Below are positions 8,787 through 17,300 of a stretch of DNA of 64,000 bases, one piece after another. A model generated the notes under the pieces. That model saw nothing but the letters and a program-made list of their open reading frames with translations. It was not told where the DNA came from and did not search any database. Position 1 is the first letter of the stretch; each line of letters starts with the position of its first letter. Source of the DNA: an uncultured Candidatus Saccharibacteria bacterium (GTDB lineage: Bacteria; Patescibacteria; Saccharimonadia; Saccharimonadales; UBA4665); contig CAIYEO010000094.1 in assembly GCA_903925195.1 (NCBI GenBank), positions 1 to 64,000 of the forward strand. Reading direction: 5' to 3'. Position numbers and translations under genes: made by a program.

Positions 8787-10199
8787 ATGAAAACAGTAAT
8801 AATGTGGTTTCGGAATGATCTTAGAATTAATGACAATCCAGCACTGATGGCCGCTATTAATGATGCGGACTATGTAATTCCTATATTCATTATTAACGAT
8901 TCAATCTTTAGCGGCATTCATGCGAGCCCTAATAGAAATCAATTCTTAGTTGAATCACTAACAGATTTGAATGATTCATTAAATAAAATATCTGGTGGTT
9001 TAGTTGTCTTAGAAGGCAAGACAATAGAACTTCTAAAAGATTTATGTAAAAAATATGATGTTCATTCTATATATTACGCTAAGGATTTTAGCCCTTATGC
9101 CACGAAAAGAGACGGCGCAGTAGATAAAGAAATGACTAATATAGGAGTGACAACTAAGATATTCCCTGGAAGACTAGTCTTACCGAATATCAAAGATATA
9201 AAGACTCAAACAGGTAACATCTATCAGGTCTTTACTCCTTTCTATAACCAATGGCTAAAAACAGAAAGAAGAAAAGTATTAGAATCTCCAAAGAAAATAA
9301 ATTTGCCCAAGAATATTGATTTTGGAATAAAAATTGAAGACATCAAAATAGATAAAAAAAAATTATCCTTAAACTTAGTAAAAGGTGGCGAGACTAAGGC
9401 TTTAGAAATACTAGATAAATTCCTAAAGATTAATATTCAAGATTACATAAAAGCTCACAATGACCCATCTGCAAATAAGACGTCTCATTTAAGTCCATAT
9501 TTACATTTTGGCTGCATATCTCCAAGCTATATAGAATCATGTCTTGGAGCTAGCGAAAGTGAGCTAGCCTGGCAAAGACAACTATGCTGGAGGGATTTCT
9601 ATAACTACATCCTAGCTAATTTTCCGGGCAATAATAAACATGAATTCCAAAACAAATATAGAAACATCCAGTGGGTTTCTGATGAAACAAGTCTTAATGC
9701 TTGGAAAGAGGGAAAGACTGGATATCCAATCGTTGATGCAGCTATGAGACAGCTAAATACTGAAGGCTGGATGCATAACCGTTCTAGATTAATTGTCGGT
9801 TCATTCCTTACGAAAGATTTATTCATAGACTGGCGAGAAGGTGAAAAATATTTTATGGAAAAATTAGTCGATGGAGATATGGCTAACAATAACGGTAACT
9901 GGCAATGGATAGCTAGCGTAGGCACTGACCCAGCCCCAGTTGCTAGAAGAATCTTTAATCCAAGTTTACAACGTCAAAAATTCGATCCTAGTGGATTATA
10001 TATTCGAAAATATGTACCAGAACTAAAAAATGTACCCTTAGAATTTATAGATAATCCAAGCCTAATGAGTGAAGAGTTACAGAGGGAATATAATTGTATA
10101 GTTGGAAAAGACTATCCTAGGCCGATAGTAGATCACGCAGTTGCTAGAATAAAAGCATTAGATAACTTCAAAAAGTCTATAGCGTTAAGTAATTATTAG
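8787..10199 (+). CDS. phrB: Deoxyribodipyrimidine photolyase (class I CPD type)
   Basis: 470 aa, the usual length. The N-terminal antenna domain begins MKTVIMWFRNDLRINDNPAL. The FAD-binding domain shows HLSPYLHFGCISP, ELAWQRQLCWRDFYNYIL, GYPIVDAAMRQLNTEGWMHN and GDMANNNGNWQW, the last carrying the flavin-contacting Asn region typical of CPD photolyases rather than animal cryptochromes. It repairs cyclobutane pyrimidine dimers using blue light and FADH-. Its presence together with a rhodopsin about 4 kb away supports a light-exposed habitat. No DASH or 6-4 signature is seen. It has its own leaderless-type promoter. Confidence 0.93.
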   Translation: MKTVIMWFRNDLRINDNPALMAAINDADYVIPIFIINDSIFSGIHASPNRNQFLVESLTDLNDSLNKISGGLVVLEGKTIELLKDLCKKYDVHSIYYAKDFSPYATKRDGAVDKEMTNIGVTTKIFPGRLVLPNIKDIKTQTGNIYQVFTPFYNQWLKTERRKVLESPKKINLPKNIDFGIKIEDIKIDKKKLSLNLVKGGETKALEILDKFLKINIQDYIKAHNDPSANKTSHLSPYLHFGCISPSYIESCLGASESELAWQRQLCWRDFYNYILANFPGNNKHEFQNKYRNIQWVSDETSLNAWKEGKTGYPIVDAAMRQLNTEGWMHNRSRLIVGSFLTKDLFIDWREGEKYFMEKLVDGDMANNNGNWQWIASVGTDPAPVARRIFNPSLQRQKFDPSGLYIRKYVPELKNVPLEFIDNPSLMSEELQREYNCIVGKDYPRPIVDHAVARIKALDNFKKSIALSNY

Positions 10200-10224
10200 A
10201 ATATTAGGTTATAATTAATCATTA

Positions 10225-12003
10225 ATGAAAAATATAATACGACTATTTAAATTTTCGAAAAGCTTATCAAAGTATTTCATATCCATAAGTATATTTACGA
10301 TAATTATATCTATACTTAATCAGCTATATCCTTTATTCACCAAAGCAGCCATAGATCAGGTAACAAAAATCATAGGTGGCGGTCATGCCAATGTTACTCT
10401 AGTTATTATTTTTGCAGTTTCAATATTTATTTCAGACGTATTATCAACACTCATTAGTGACTATAGTGGCTATCTCGGCGATATGATGAGCATTAAACTC
10501 ACGAAGCTCATGGGTCAAAGATATTACCTTCATTTAATGGATTTACCTCAGTCTTATTTTGACTCTGAACTTACTGGAAAGCTAATTAATAGAATGAGTC
10601 GTGGCATAAATCAGATTACTGACTTTGTGCAAATGTTTAGTAATAACTCTATGCAGTTTCTTTTTTCGTCTATATTTTCATTAATTATTGTTTCAATATA
10701 TTCCTGGCAAGTAGGACTGATGCTACTTACTATCTACCCAATATTTATCTTCCTAACAACTAGAACAAGTACAGTTTGGCAGGAATATCAAAAAAAGATT
10801 AACAATAATCTAGATATTGCTAGTGGTAGATTTGCAGAAACTGTTTCGCAAATTAGAGTTGTAAAAAGTTATATTCAAGAAAAAAGAGAAATAACATTCT
10901 TCAATAAACAATTAGATAAAGTAATAAATAAAACGAAACCTCAAAGCATCTATTGGCACAAAAGGGACGCCTACAGGAGGCTTGTACTAAATACTATCTT
11001 CTTAATGGTTTTTGCCTACATCTTCACAGAAACTGCCCATGGTAAATATAGCGTTGGAACCATGGTTCTATTAATTCAATATGCAATGCTTATTAGAATT
11101 CCTATATTCTCTATTAGCTACTTAATAGATCAGAGTCAAAGAGCAATTGCTAATACTAAGGATTATTTTGAAGTCATGGATGTTAAACCAGAAATTAAAG
11201 ATAAACCCGATGCTATTATATTATCTCCGAAAAAATCAGTAGTTGAATTTAGAAATATTAATTTTTCATATGATAAAGAAAAAGTACTATCTGATCTTAG
11301 TTTTAAACTAGACTATAATTCAAAAACTGCACTAGTTGGAGAAAGTGGTGAAGGCAAGACTACCATTACAAGTCTACTTATGAGACTATATGAACCCTCT
11401 AAGGGCACTATACTTATAGATGACACAGATATTGCGGATGTAACCCAGCACAGCCTTAGAGACAATATAGGTGTGGTCTTTCAAGAGCCAGCCTTATTTT
11501 CAGGCAACATAGCTGAAAATATTGCTTATGCAAAACCTGATGCTTCAAAGGAAGATATTATTAAAGCCGCTAAAGAGGCAAATGCCCATGATTTTATAAT
11601 GAAATTTGAAAAAGGCTACGATTCACAAATTGGTGAAAAAGGACTTAAGCTATCAGGCGGGCAAAAACAACGCATTGCTATTGCGAGAGCTTTCCTTAAA
11701 AACGCTCCCATATTAATACTTGATGAAGCAACTAGTAGCCTGGATAGTAGAAGTGAAGTATCTGTACAGAAAGCACTTGAAGGTCTAATGAAGAACAGAA
11801 CTACCCTTATTATTGCTCACAGACTAAGCACAATTGAACATGTAGATAAGATCATCACTATCAAGCAGGGAACAGTCGATGAGATTGGTAGCCCAACTGA
11901 ATTAGCTCAGAGTGGTGGCATATACGATCAACTCCTTAAGCTACAAAAAGGCCATACAGAAGCCAGCAAGAAAAAACTCAAGCAATTCGATATAGCCAAC
12001 TGA
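10225..12003 (+). CDS. ABC exporter (fused membrane and ATPase half-transporter)
   Basis: 592 aa. Six transmembrane helices lie in residues about 1-310 (first at LSKYFISISIFTIIISILNQ), including the exporter signature PQSYFDSELTGKLINRMSRG. The nucleotide-binding domain has Walker A GESGEGKTT (unusual Glu in place of the second Ser), a Q-loop VVFQEPALF, signature LSGGQKQRIAIARAF, Walker B ILILDEATSSLDS and an H-loop HRLST. Such MsbA/LmrA-like proteins work as dimers to export lipids, peptides or drugs. TATAAT at 10210-10215 lies 9 nt before the ATG. The next small gene starts 2 nt after the stop and is probably cotranscribed. Confidence 0.88.
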   Translation: MKNIIRLFKFSKSLSKYFISISIFTIIISILNQLYPLFTKAAIDQVTKIIGGGHANVTLVIIFAVSIFISDVLSTLISDYSGYLGDMMSIKLTKLMGQRYYLHLMDLPQSYFDSELTGKLINRMSRGINQITDFVQMFSNNSMQFLFSSIFSLIIVSIYSWQVGLMLLTIYPIFIFLTTRTSTVWQEYQKKINNNLDIASGRFAETVSQIRVVKSYIQEKREITFFNKQLDKVINKTKPQSIYWHKRDAYRRLVLNTIFLMVFAYIFTETAHGKYSVGTMVLLIQYAMLIRIPIFSISYLIDQSQRAIANTKDYFEVMDVKPEIKDKPDAIILSPKKSVVEFRNINFSYDKEKVLSDLSFKLDYNSKTALVGESGEGKTTITSLLMRLYEPSKGTILIDDTDIADVTQHSLRDNIGVVFQEPALFSGNIAENIAYAKPDASKEDIIKAAKEANAHDFIMKFEKGYDSQIGEKGLKLSGGQKQRIAIARAFLKNAPILILDEATSSLDSRSEVSVQKALEGLMKNRTTLIIAHRLSTIEHVDKIITIKQGTVDEIGSPTELAQSGGIYDQLLKLQKGHTEASKKKLKQFDIAN

Positions 12004-12005
12004 TT

Positions 12006-12431
12006 ATGAATAATCCAGAAAGAAGTCACAAATACCATAAACCATTTGAACTAAAGTATGAGATTAAGTCTGTTTTGTCTGATTTTTCGGATGAGGTTGT
12101 TATTTTGGGTGACATCAATGACAGAAATGCGACGAGTATTGTAGTACTTTGTGGCAACTTTCCATATGTTGAACCAAATAACATTGAAACTTATGTAGAT
12201 ATAGAACTTAATAATTATTACGATAGCAGTGTCGGAGATATAGATTTTATTACTATTGATGATGAATCATACTGTCTTTCGAATAATTCACTAACAAATA
12301 TGAACAATGAAAATTCTATATTAGATGAAAATGATATTGATAGCCTAATAAAATTAATTAAACAGTCCAAATGGTCGAAAGAAAAGACCAATCAAGTACT
12401 AAGTCTGCAAAAAGATATCAAATACTTTTAA
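12006..12431 (+). CDS. Hypothetical acidic protein downstream of ABC exporter
   Basis: 141 aa, soluble and acidic, rich in Asn and Asp. It starts with ATG 2 nt after the ABC exporter stop, so it is probably translated from the same mRNA. Beta-rich N-terminal half (FSDEVVILGDINDRNATSIV, then a central ETYVDIELNNYY), with a C-terminal helix (SLIKLIKQSKWSKEKTNQVL). No family or catalytic motif is recognised. Length and composition fit the neighbourhood. Confidence 0.5.
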   Translation: MNNPERSHKYHKPFELKYEIKSVLSDFSDEVVILGDINDRNATSIVVLCGNFPYVEPNNIETYVDIELNNYYDSSVGDIDFITIDDESYCLSNNSLTNMNNENSILDENDIDSLIKLIKQSKWSKEKTNQVLSLQKDIKYF

Positions 12432-12447
12432 TATACTGGATTTATTG

Positions 12448-12459
12448 TATAATATAATT
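12448..12459 (+). promoter_or_regulatory. Leaderless-type promoter: TATAAT plus 6 nt
   Basis: TATAAT at 12448-12453 ends 6 nt before the ATG at 12460. This placement argues against the in-frame TTG at 12445, which would lie inside the promoter. Confidence 0.55.
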
Positions 12460-12687
12460 ATGGAAAATATTAATAATAAATCGATTCAATTAACTGATAT
12501 TATGAAGTTTATTAATGATCAGATGCTTATTTTAGACGCAGAAATTGCAGTTCATAAGAATACAAACGATTTAGAATCAATAACTCAAAACAGATTAGAA
12601 AAAGCATACACTATAGGTAAATTAGCGATGTTGAATGAATTTTCAAGAGATATTTTAGACAATTTATCAAAGAAAAGTACTACTTAG
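12460..12687 (+). CDS. Small helical hypothetical protein
   Basis: 75 aa from the ATG at 12460; an in-frame TTG five codons upstream is less likely because it overlaps the -10 box. The protein is predicted to be almost entirely alpha-helical and coiled-coil-like (ITQNRLEKAYTIGKLAMLNE, FSRDILDNLSKK), soluble, with no cysteine. No family is recognised. It overlaps the end of the convergent gtrA-like gene by 8 nt. Confidence 0.5.
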   Translation: MENINNKSIQLTDIMKFINDQMLILDAEIAVHKNTNDLESITQNRLEKAYTIGKLAMLNEFSRDILDNLSKKSTT

Positions 12688-13108
12688 TATTCTTAAATAT
12701 AATCTTATAGACGTTAAAATTTATAACTGTGATAAATAAGATTATTAGAGTTCTAATAAGATATACACTCATATACTTAGAGAAGATATTAACAGCCATA
12801 AGTGTTAGTAGGTAGTTAAAAGCAATCAGAACGCCGTATATAGTTAGTTGTTTACCTATTATATGAAACCTTTTATCTAAATTTCCAAAAGTGATTAATT
12901 TCTGAAGAATAAATGCAACTACAAAACCTATCCAGAAACTAATACCTACAACGAGAACATTATTCAAATTAAAGACTTTGACACCCAAAAAGATAACCAT
13001 CATTTCAGTTACGTATGCGAAACCTCCGACTACAATGTATCTTTTTAAGTTAGTGTTAAGATATTTTTTTGCTAACGATACCAACTGATCTTTCGTGGTC
13101 AACAACAT
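12680..13108 (-). CDS. GtrA-like membrane protein
   Basis: About 142 aa from the Met at 13108; a longer frame reaches 13147. Four hydrophobic helices and the GtrA pattern near the start (LKRYIVVGGFAYVTEM, then GISFWIGFVVAFILQKLITF) are visible. GtrA proteins are thought to help flip undecaprenyl-phosphate-linked sugars. The upstream gene is a matching GtrB-type glycosyltransferase, and this gene begins inside its 3' end in another frame (overlap at least 53 nt). The two probably work together on lipid-linked sugar for surface glycan modification. Confidence 0.75.
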   Translation of the reverse strand: MLLTTKDQLVSLAKKYLNTNLKRYIVVGGFAYVTEMMVIFLGVKVFNLNNVLVVGISFWIGFVVAFILQKLITFGNLDKRFHIIGKQLTIYGVLIAFNYLLTLMAVNIFSKYMSVYLIRTLIILFITVINFNVYKIIFKNTK

Positions 13109-14027
13109 ATAATGGACGTCCTTTACTCTGGTTAAATATTTTAGCAATGTATAGCGACATTATACCCTGAGACATAAGCACAATGCCAACTAGAAATATA
13201 ATTAAAATACCTAGCAATGCGGTTCCTGTAAAATTCCAACTCAGAGGATCATTGAGCAATATCTGTTCTATAAATATAATTAAGCCAAAAAATCCTGACA
13301 ATATACTAATAAAGATTCCAAGATATGCGAATAGATATAATGGTGCCTGTGTCATGGATACTATACTATCAAGAGCTAGTTTTAAGAGTAATTTCTTTGA
13401 ATAAGTTGGCTTTCCATGGATCCTAACTTTAGCTTTAAACTGAATATAAGTGCGTTTAAAACCAATCCAGTCGATAAGAAGTCTAGTCATCCTATCTGGC
13501 TCTGAGATACTCTTAAACTCATCAGCCACTGCTCTATCTATAAGTCTATAGTCTGTTGATCCGGGTATTAATTTTTGGTCTGAAAATAAATTAAATAACT
13601 TGTAAAATATTTGTGAGCTGAAGGCATTGAAAGAACTGTTGTCTTTTTCATTAGTTCTTACTCCAATTATAACCTTGGAACCTTTTCGCCATTCATCTAG
13701 AAATCTTGGTATCAATTCTACTGGATGTTGTCCGTCAGCATCTATCATAAGTATTGCATCGCCCTTAGCCTCGGCGATACCTGCAGATAATGCTATTTCT
13801 TTACCAAAGTTCCTAGATAGACTAACTAACTTAATATTCGGCTCATGCAATGATTTTATATGACTGACCGAATCATCTACAGAACCATCGTCAATATAGA
13901 TAACTTCTGTCTCAATGTCTAATTTTTCTAAAGTATCAAATAATTGTTTATTAAACTCAAGAATTGAGCCAGATTCATTAAATACTGGCACTACAACTGA
14001 TAATAGTTCAGACTTGTTTTGTTTCAT
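13056..14027 (-). CDS. GT2 polyprenyl-phosphate glycosyltransferase (GtrB/DPM1-like)
   Basis: 323 aa. The GT-A domain opens with SVVVPVFNESGSILEFNKQL, then VIYIDDGSVDD (nucleotide-sugar DXD-like region) and AILMIDADGQHPVELI (DAD metal-binding motif). Two C-terminal transmembrane helices (about 230-255 and 265-295) match GtrB/ArnC/YkoT-type enzymes that load glucose, mannose or a similar sugar on undecaprenyl phosphate. It is followed by an overlapping gtrA-like flippase gene, the classic pair. The start is an ATG at 14027. Confidence 0.85.
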   Translation of the reverse strand: MKQNKSELLSVVVPVFNESGSILEFNKQLFDTLEKLDIETEVIYIDDGSVDDSVSHIKSLHEPNIKLVSLSRNFGKEIALSAGIAEAKGDAILMIDADGQHPVELIPRFLDEWRKGSKVIIGVRTNEKDNSSFNAFSSQIFYKLFNLFSDQKLIPGSTDYRLIDRAVADEFKSISEPDRMTRLLIDWIGFKRTYIQFKAKVRIHGKPTYSKKLLLKLALDSIVSMTQAPLYLFAYLGIFISILSGFFGLIIFIEQILLNDPLSWNFTGTALLGILIIFLVGIVLMSQGIMSLYIAKIFNQSKGRPLYVVDHERSVGIVSKKIS

Positions 14028-14066
14028 TTAAAACATTATATATCAATACAAAACTATCTCTATATT

Positions 14067-14093
14067 AAAAAGAGGCAAATGCTGCCTCTTTTT
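14067..14093 (-). terminator. Rho-independent terminator behind the rhodopsin gene
   Basis: A perfect 11-bp stem (aaaaagaggca at 14067-14077 against 14083-14093) with a 5-nt loop and U-tracts on both strands. It lies 20 nt after the rhodopsin stop codon and before the GT2 start, so it isolates the rhodopsin as its own transcript. Confidence 0.85.
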
Positions 14094-14112
14094 AATGATT
14101 CTATTTTATTAT

Positions 14113-14826
14113 TTAGTCTGTCTTTTTTGAATCAATCAAAAACATAACTAACATTACACCGAATCCAGCTTTTGCTAGTAAGTCCAAAACTGCATAAATA
14201 GCTACTTCTGCACCCAAATCGATTGAACCAGAACCGCTTGTTCCCAATAACCAAACTATTGGATAGATAAACCACAGAACAGTTAAATAGGTTAATAGTC
14301 TCATATAGATTTTATTAACTTTCGGGCCTGAGGCAGCTGCTGATTCCTTAACGGTTGTAAACATGTAATAAAGGACTGCAAAAAACGCTAAGCAACTAAT
14401 TATGAACCAAAATCTTTTGTTATCGGTTCCGCTAGATAAATTAGCAAATAGACCGGTTACAATCATCACTACATCAGCAAAAATAATAGTTCCCATAAGG
14501 CCTAGTCTTTCTCTGATTTTAGATATATCTTTTACAGCTGGTAAAGCAACCAACATAAGACTAAGCAGTAATAGAGGTGTTGTTATAACCCAATCAATAT
14601 ACCTACCAACAAATATTTCCTTGCCATTAATCATAAATATCCCTTGGCTATTTGCCATGGCATAATATGCTAGTGCTGCAATCGAAGTAATTACCATTGC
14701 AAGGTACATATGATATTTAGCACTAAGCTTAAGATTTGATCCGATTATATATATTAAGGCTGTTCCTGCGAGCATGCCGAAGAAACCTACCCAAAGCCAA
14801 TTTGTTATTGTTGATGAAATATCCAT
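14113..14826 (-). CDS. Type-1 (microbial) rhodopsin, outward proton-pump type, DTS motif
   Basis: 237 aa with seven hydrophobic helices. Helix C reads GRYIDWVITTPLLLLSLML: D78 (acceptor, BR D85), T82 (BR T89) and S89 (BR D96), a DTS motif. Helix G has D215 and the retinal Schiff-base lysine K219 in VLDLLAKAGFG. Leu at position 86, equivalent to BR L93 and proteorhodopsin L105, predicts green-light tuning. Proton-pumping rhodopsins with this kind of motif are known from freshwater Saccharibacteria. AAAGGAG lies 5 nt before the ATG and a terminator follows, so it is monocistronic. No retinal-forming oxygenase or carotenoid gene is in the window; retinal may come from elsewhere in the genome or from a host. 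Confidence 0.93.
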   Translation of the reverse strand: MDISSTITNWLWVGFFGMLAGTALIYIIGSNLKLSAKYHMYLAMVITSIAALAYYAMANSQGIFMINGKEIFVGRYIDWVITTPLLLLSLMLVALPAVKDISKIRERLGLMGTIIFADVVMIVTGLFANLSSGTDNKRFWFIISCLAFFAVLYYMFTTVKESAAASGPKVNKIYMRLLTYLTVLWFIYPIVWLLGTSGSGSIDLGAEVAIYAVLDLLAKAGFGVMLVMFLIDSKKTD

Positions 14827-15016
14827 GATTACTCCTTTATTTATTTAGATACTTGCATTAAATATTTAGAATCGTATTAATGCTTAGTGTAATTTAACCA
14901 TAAATACTATAAGCAAACAAAATTTATTTCAAGACAAATGAATCCAATAAAGGTATTGATAGAATCTAATAAAAGGTTGATAATAATAGTATATTAAGAA
15001 TAAGACGAGGAAATTA
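14827..15016. promoter_or_regulatory. Divergent control region between rhodopsin and whiB-like gene
   Basis: A 190-bp AT-rich gap between two diverging genes. Ribosome binding sites are clear on both sides (AAAGGAG for the rhodopsin on minus, GACGAGG for the whiB-like gene on plus). I could not assign confident -35/-10 pairs. Joint regulation of the two is plausible but not shown. Confidence 0.4.
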
Positions 15017-15490
15017 ATGGATATAAATAAAGATAGACCAATTAGTTTAGGCAATGATCAAAAAGACATTTTTGATATGCAGACATTTACAATTAATGAA
15101 TTTAATAAAAGACAGGACGAAATAGTTCCTATAATTCTAGAGCCTCGTAATATGCAACGCGCATCAAACTTCGGTGCCTTGCCACTATCTTTCATAGGAA
15201 GAACCAATAGTTACATTAAGAAAGCTAGCAGCCCAGAACTAACTAGCTCTCAGAGAGAGTATCTAGCCTTATCTGGGCTTGCTGCATGCATTGGTGTAGA
15301 CGCTAATGTATTTTTCCCAGAACAAGGCGAAAGCGATATTACTGCCAAGACAATATGTAATTCCTGCCCAATTAAAAAACCTTGCCTCGAAAATGCCCTA
15401 GATAGTCAAGAGCATCATGGAATATGGGGTGGTATGAATATCAGTGATAGAAAAACGGAATTAAAACGTAGAAAATTATCCGAAGAATAG
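15017..15490 (+). CDS. WhiB-like iron-sulfur protein 1
   Basis: 157 aa. The C-terminal half is a WhiB domain: C91 in LAACIGVDANVFFPE, then C114, C117 and C123 in ICNSCPIKKPC (Cys-x2-Cys-x5-Cys) and the GIWGG turn at 135-139 followed by a basic helix (DRKTELKRRK). In Actinobacteria these four Cys hold a [4Fe-4S] cluster that senses O2/NO and the protein acts with sigma factor as a transcription regulator. The N-terminal about 85 aa is unlike typical WhiB. It is followed 10 nt later by a second WhiB-like gene and then the cytochrome bo3 operon, suggesting redox control of respiration. Confidence 0.85.
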   Translation: MDINKDRPISLGNDQKDIFDMQTFTINEFNKRQDEIVPIILEPRNMQRASNFGALPLSFIGRTNSYIKKASSPELTSSQREYLALSGLAACIGVDANVFFPEQGESDITAKTICNSCPIKKPCLENALDSQEHHGIWGGMNISDRKTELKRRKLSEE

Positions 15491-15500
15491 AAGTATTAAA

Positions 15501-16058
15501 ATGGAAGTATCTAATAACATGCATGACTACGCTACTCTCGAACAAGACTTAGAGCTACACGCTATAGATCGCGAGAACGATATAATTAATTACATAGAAA
15601 ATGGTGGTGAGATCCCAGAAATTCTAAATCATAGGCAGGCAAAAAGAATACTAACATCGATAGCTGGCACGGCCTTACTTAAAACAGTTAAGCCGTTAAA
15701 AAGATACCAAGAGATTAACCAAAGAACTTCAGGTAATAACACACCCTTAATCCCCAACGATAGACATAATAATGCTAGTATCGATACAAGACATACTCCA
15801 GACAAAAAGCTAGATTTAAAGTTTACCGACTATGCTGCTTGTGCCGGGGAGGAAACTAGAACATTTTACCCATTTAAAGATGAAAAGTTGCTAATGATTG
15901 CCGCTAAAGCTATTTGCGCACGTTGTCTCGTAAGAGATGAATGTCTTAACTTCGCTATTGAAAATGAAGAAAATTACGGAATATGGGGTGGGCTTACTCC
16001 TAAAGAACGACTTAATAAAAAAAATGATGTTAAAGCTAATAAGGATATGTTAATATAA
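15501..16058 (+). CDS. WhiB-like iron-sulfur protein 2
   Basis: 185 aa. The WhiB domain is at about residues 105-175: C114 in YAACAGEETRTFYP, then C139, C142 and C148 in ICARCLVRDEC (Cys-x2-Cys-x5-Cys), and GIWGG at 160-164 with a following basic segment. The long N-terminal part (1-100) is polar, mostly helical and does not match the first paralogue. It begins 10 nt after that gene and is followed within 5 nt by a small membrane protein gene, so all are probably one transcript leading toward cyoABCDE. The domain assignment is firm; the target genes are inference. Confidence 0.85.
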   Translation: MEVSNNMHDYATLEQDLELHAIDRENDIINYIENGGEIPEILNHRQAKRILTSIAGTALLKTVKPLKRYQEINQRTSGNNTPLIPNDRHNNASIDTRHTPDKKLDLKFTDYAACAGEETRTFYPFKDEKLLMIAAKAICARCLVRDECLNFAIENEENYGIWGGLTPKERLNKKNDVKANKDMLI

Positions 16059-16062
16059 AAAT

Positions 16063-16347
16063 ATGATTATGTTTTTAATTATACATATTATTTTTGCAGT
16101 AATTGCCATACCTATGATGCTAGTTGCAATCCTTATAAAATACCTAGGATCAGATAAAGCACAAACATTAGTAAAACTTTCTAGCTATTCTCTAATCGGA
16201 CTACTTTCAACTGGTACTTTACTCGTAGTATTATTCCACGCAGGCTTAGTAAGTAGCTGTTACGCTGGTCTAACTTATAGTGTTATCTTTTTGGCTACCT
16301 ATTTAGGCTACAGAAAAATGACCGAATCAAAAGCCAAAATAAAATAA
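16063..16347 (+). CDS. Small three-helix membrane protein upstream of cyo operon
   Basis: 94 aa with three predicted membrane helices (about 3-26, 39-60, 64-83) and a basic C-terminus. It contains an internal Cys in GLVSSCYAGL. No named family is recognised. It lies 4 nt after the second whiB-like gene and 62 nt before cyoA. A role in oxidase assembly or regulation is a guess from position only. Confidence 0.55.
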   Translation: MIMFLIIHIIFAVIAIPMMLVAILIKYLGSDKAQTLVKLSSYSLIGLLSTGTLLVVLFHAGLVSSCYAGLTYSVIFLATYLGYRKMTESKAKIK

Positions 16348-16409
16348 TTCTTAAATACATTTAAATGCTACAATATAAATGATTAAGTTTATATATTAGT
16401 GAGGGGAAA

Positions 16410-17300
16410 ATGTTCAATAAATTTAAATTTGTTTTATTATCAATTCCGCCTCTATTACTATTTATTTATCTTTTTAACTATTTCAATCATCACAATGTAC
16501 AAGTCTTCAATTCGAAAGGTGTAATTGCCACCCAAGAGAAGAACTTAATACTTTTTGCTCTATCGCTATCATTATTAGTACTGGTTCCTGTCTTTATAAT
16601 GCTTATTATATTCTCTATCAGGTACAGGGAATCTAATAAAGAATCAAAATATAGTCCAAATTATTCAAACAGTAAGATATTGGAATTTGTTTGGTGGCTA
16701 ATCCCATCAGTCTTAATTTTAATCTTATCTATTGTAACCTGGAATAGTAGTCATAGCTTAGATACAAATAAAGCCATAGTATCTGATAAAAAACCAGTTC
16801 ACATTCAAGTGATATCCATGGATTGGAAATGGCTTTTTATATACCCAGACAATCAGGTAGCAAGCCTTAATAGCTTTACTATTCCAGTAGATACACCTGT
16901 TGTATTTGATATAACATCAGATGCTCCAATGAATTCGTTTTGGATTCCTCAGCTAGGTGGCCAAATATATTCAATGCCAGGAATGTCGACTCAACTTAAT
17001 TTGGAAGCTACAAATATAGGTATCTATACTGGGAGATCGGCGAATATTAGTGGCAAAGGTTTCGCGGGTATGATTTTTAAAGTAAATGTAGTGAAGCAGA
17101 GTCAGTATTCTGTCTGGCTAGATTCATTTAAGAAGTCTAATAATGTACTTAACCTAGATAGCTATAAGATGCTATCTATGCCAAGTGAAAATAACCCAGT
17201 AACAGAATATTCATTCGCTGATCCAGGAATATTTGATTTTATTATGAATAAGTATAATAATCCTACGAATAATACTATGAATTATGGGATGATGAATTAA
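16410..17300 (+). CDS. cyoA: Cytochrome bo3 ubiquinol oxidase subunit II
   Basis: 296 aa. An N-terminal signal/anchor helix (8-25), two more transmembrane helices (about 47-70 and 90-108) and a C-terminal cupredoxin domain. Family motifs include EFVWWLIPSVLILILS and VISMDWKWLFIYPD. The CuA ligands (CxxxC and partner His/Met) are absent: the corresponding loop reads ANISGKGFAGM, so this is the quinol- rather than cytochrome c-oxidising class. GAGGGG precedes the ATG. Its TAA overlaps the cyoB ATG by one base (TAATG), indicating translational coupling. Confidence 0.92.
   Translation: MFNKFKFVLLSIPPLLLFIYLFNYFNHHNVQVFNSKGVIATQEKNLILFALSLSLLVLVPVFIMLIIFSIRYRESNKESKYSPNYSNSKILEFVWWLIPSVLILILSIVTWNSSHSLDTNKAIVSDKKPVHIQVISMDWKWLFIYPDNQVASLNSFTIPVDTPVVFDITSDAPMNSFWIPQLGGQIYSMPGMSTQLNLEATNIGIYTGRSANISGKGFAGMIFKVNVVKQSQYSVWLDSFKKSNNVLNLDSYKMLSMPSENNPVTEYSFADPGIFDFIMNKYNNPTNNTMNYGMMN

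Noticed and set aside
14113..14826. Chloride or sodium pump, or sensory rhodopsin
   Set aside because: The acceptor Asp, Thr and no NDQ or TSA pattern in helix C favour an outward proton pump, and no transducer gene is adjacent.
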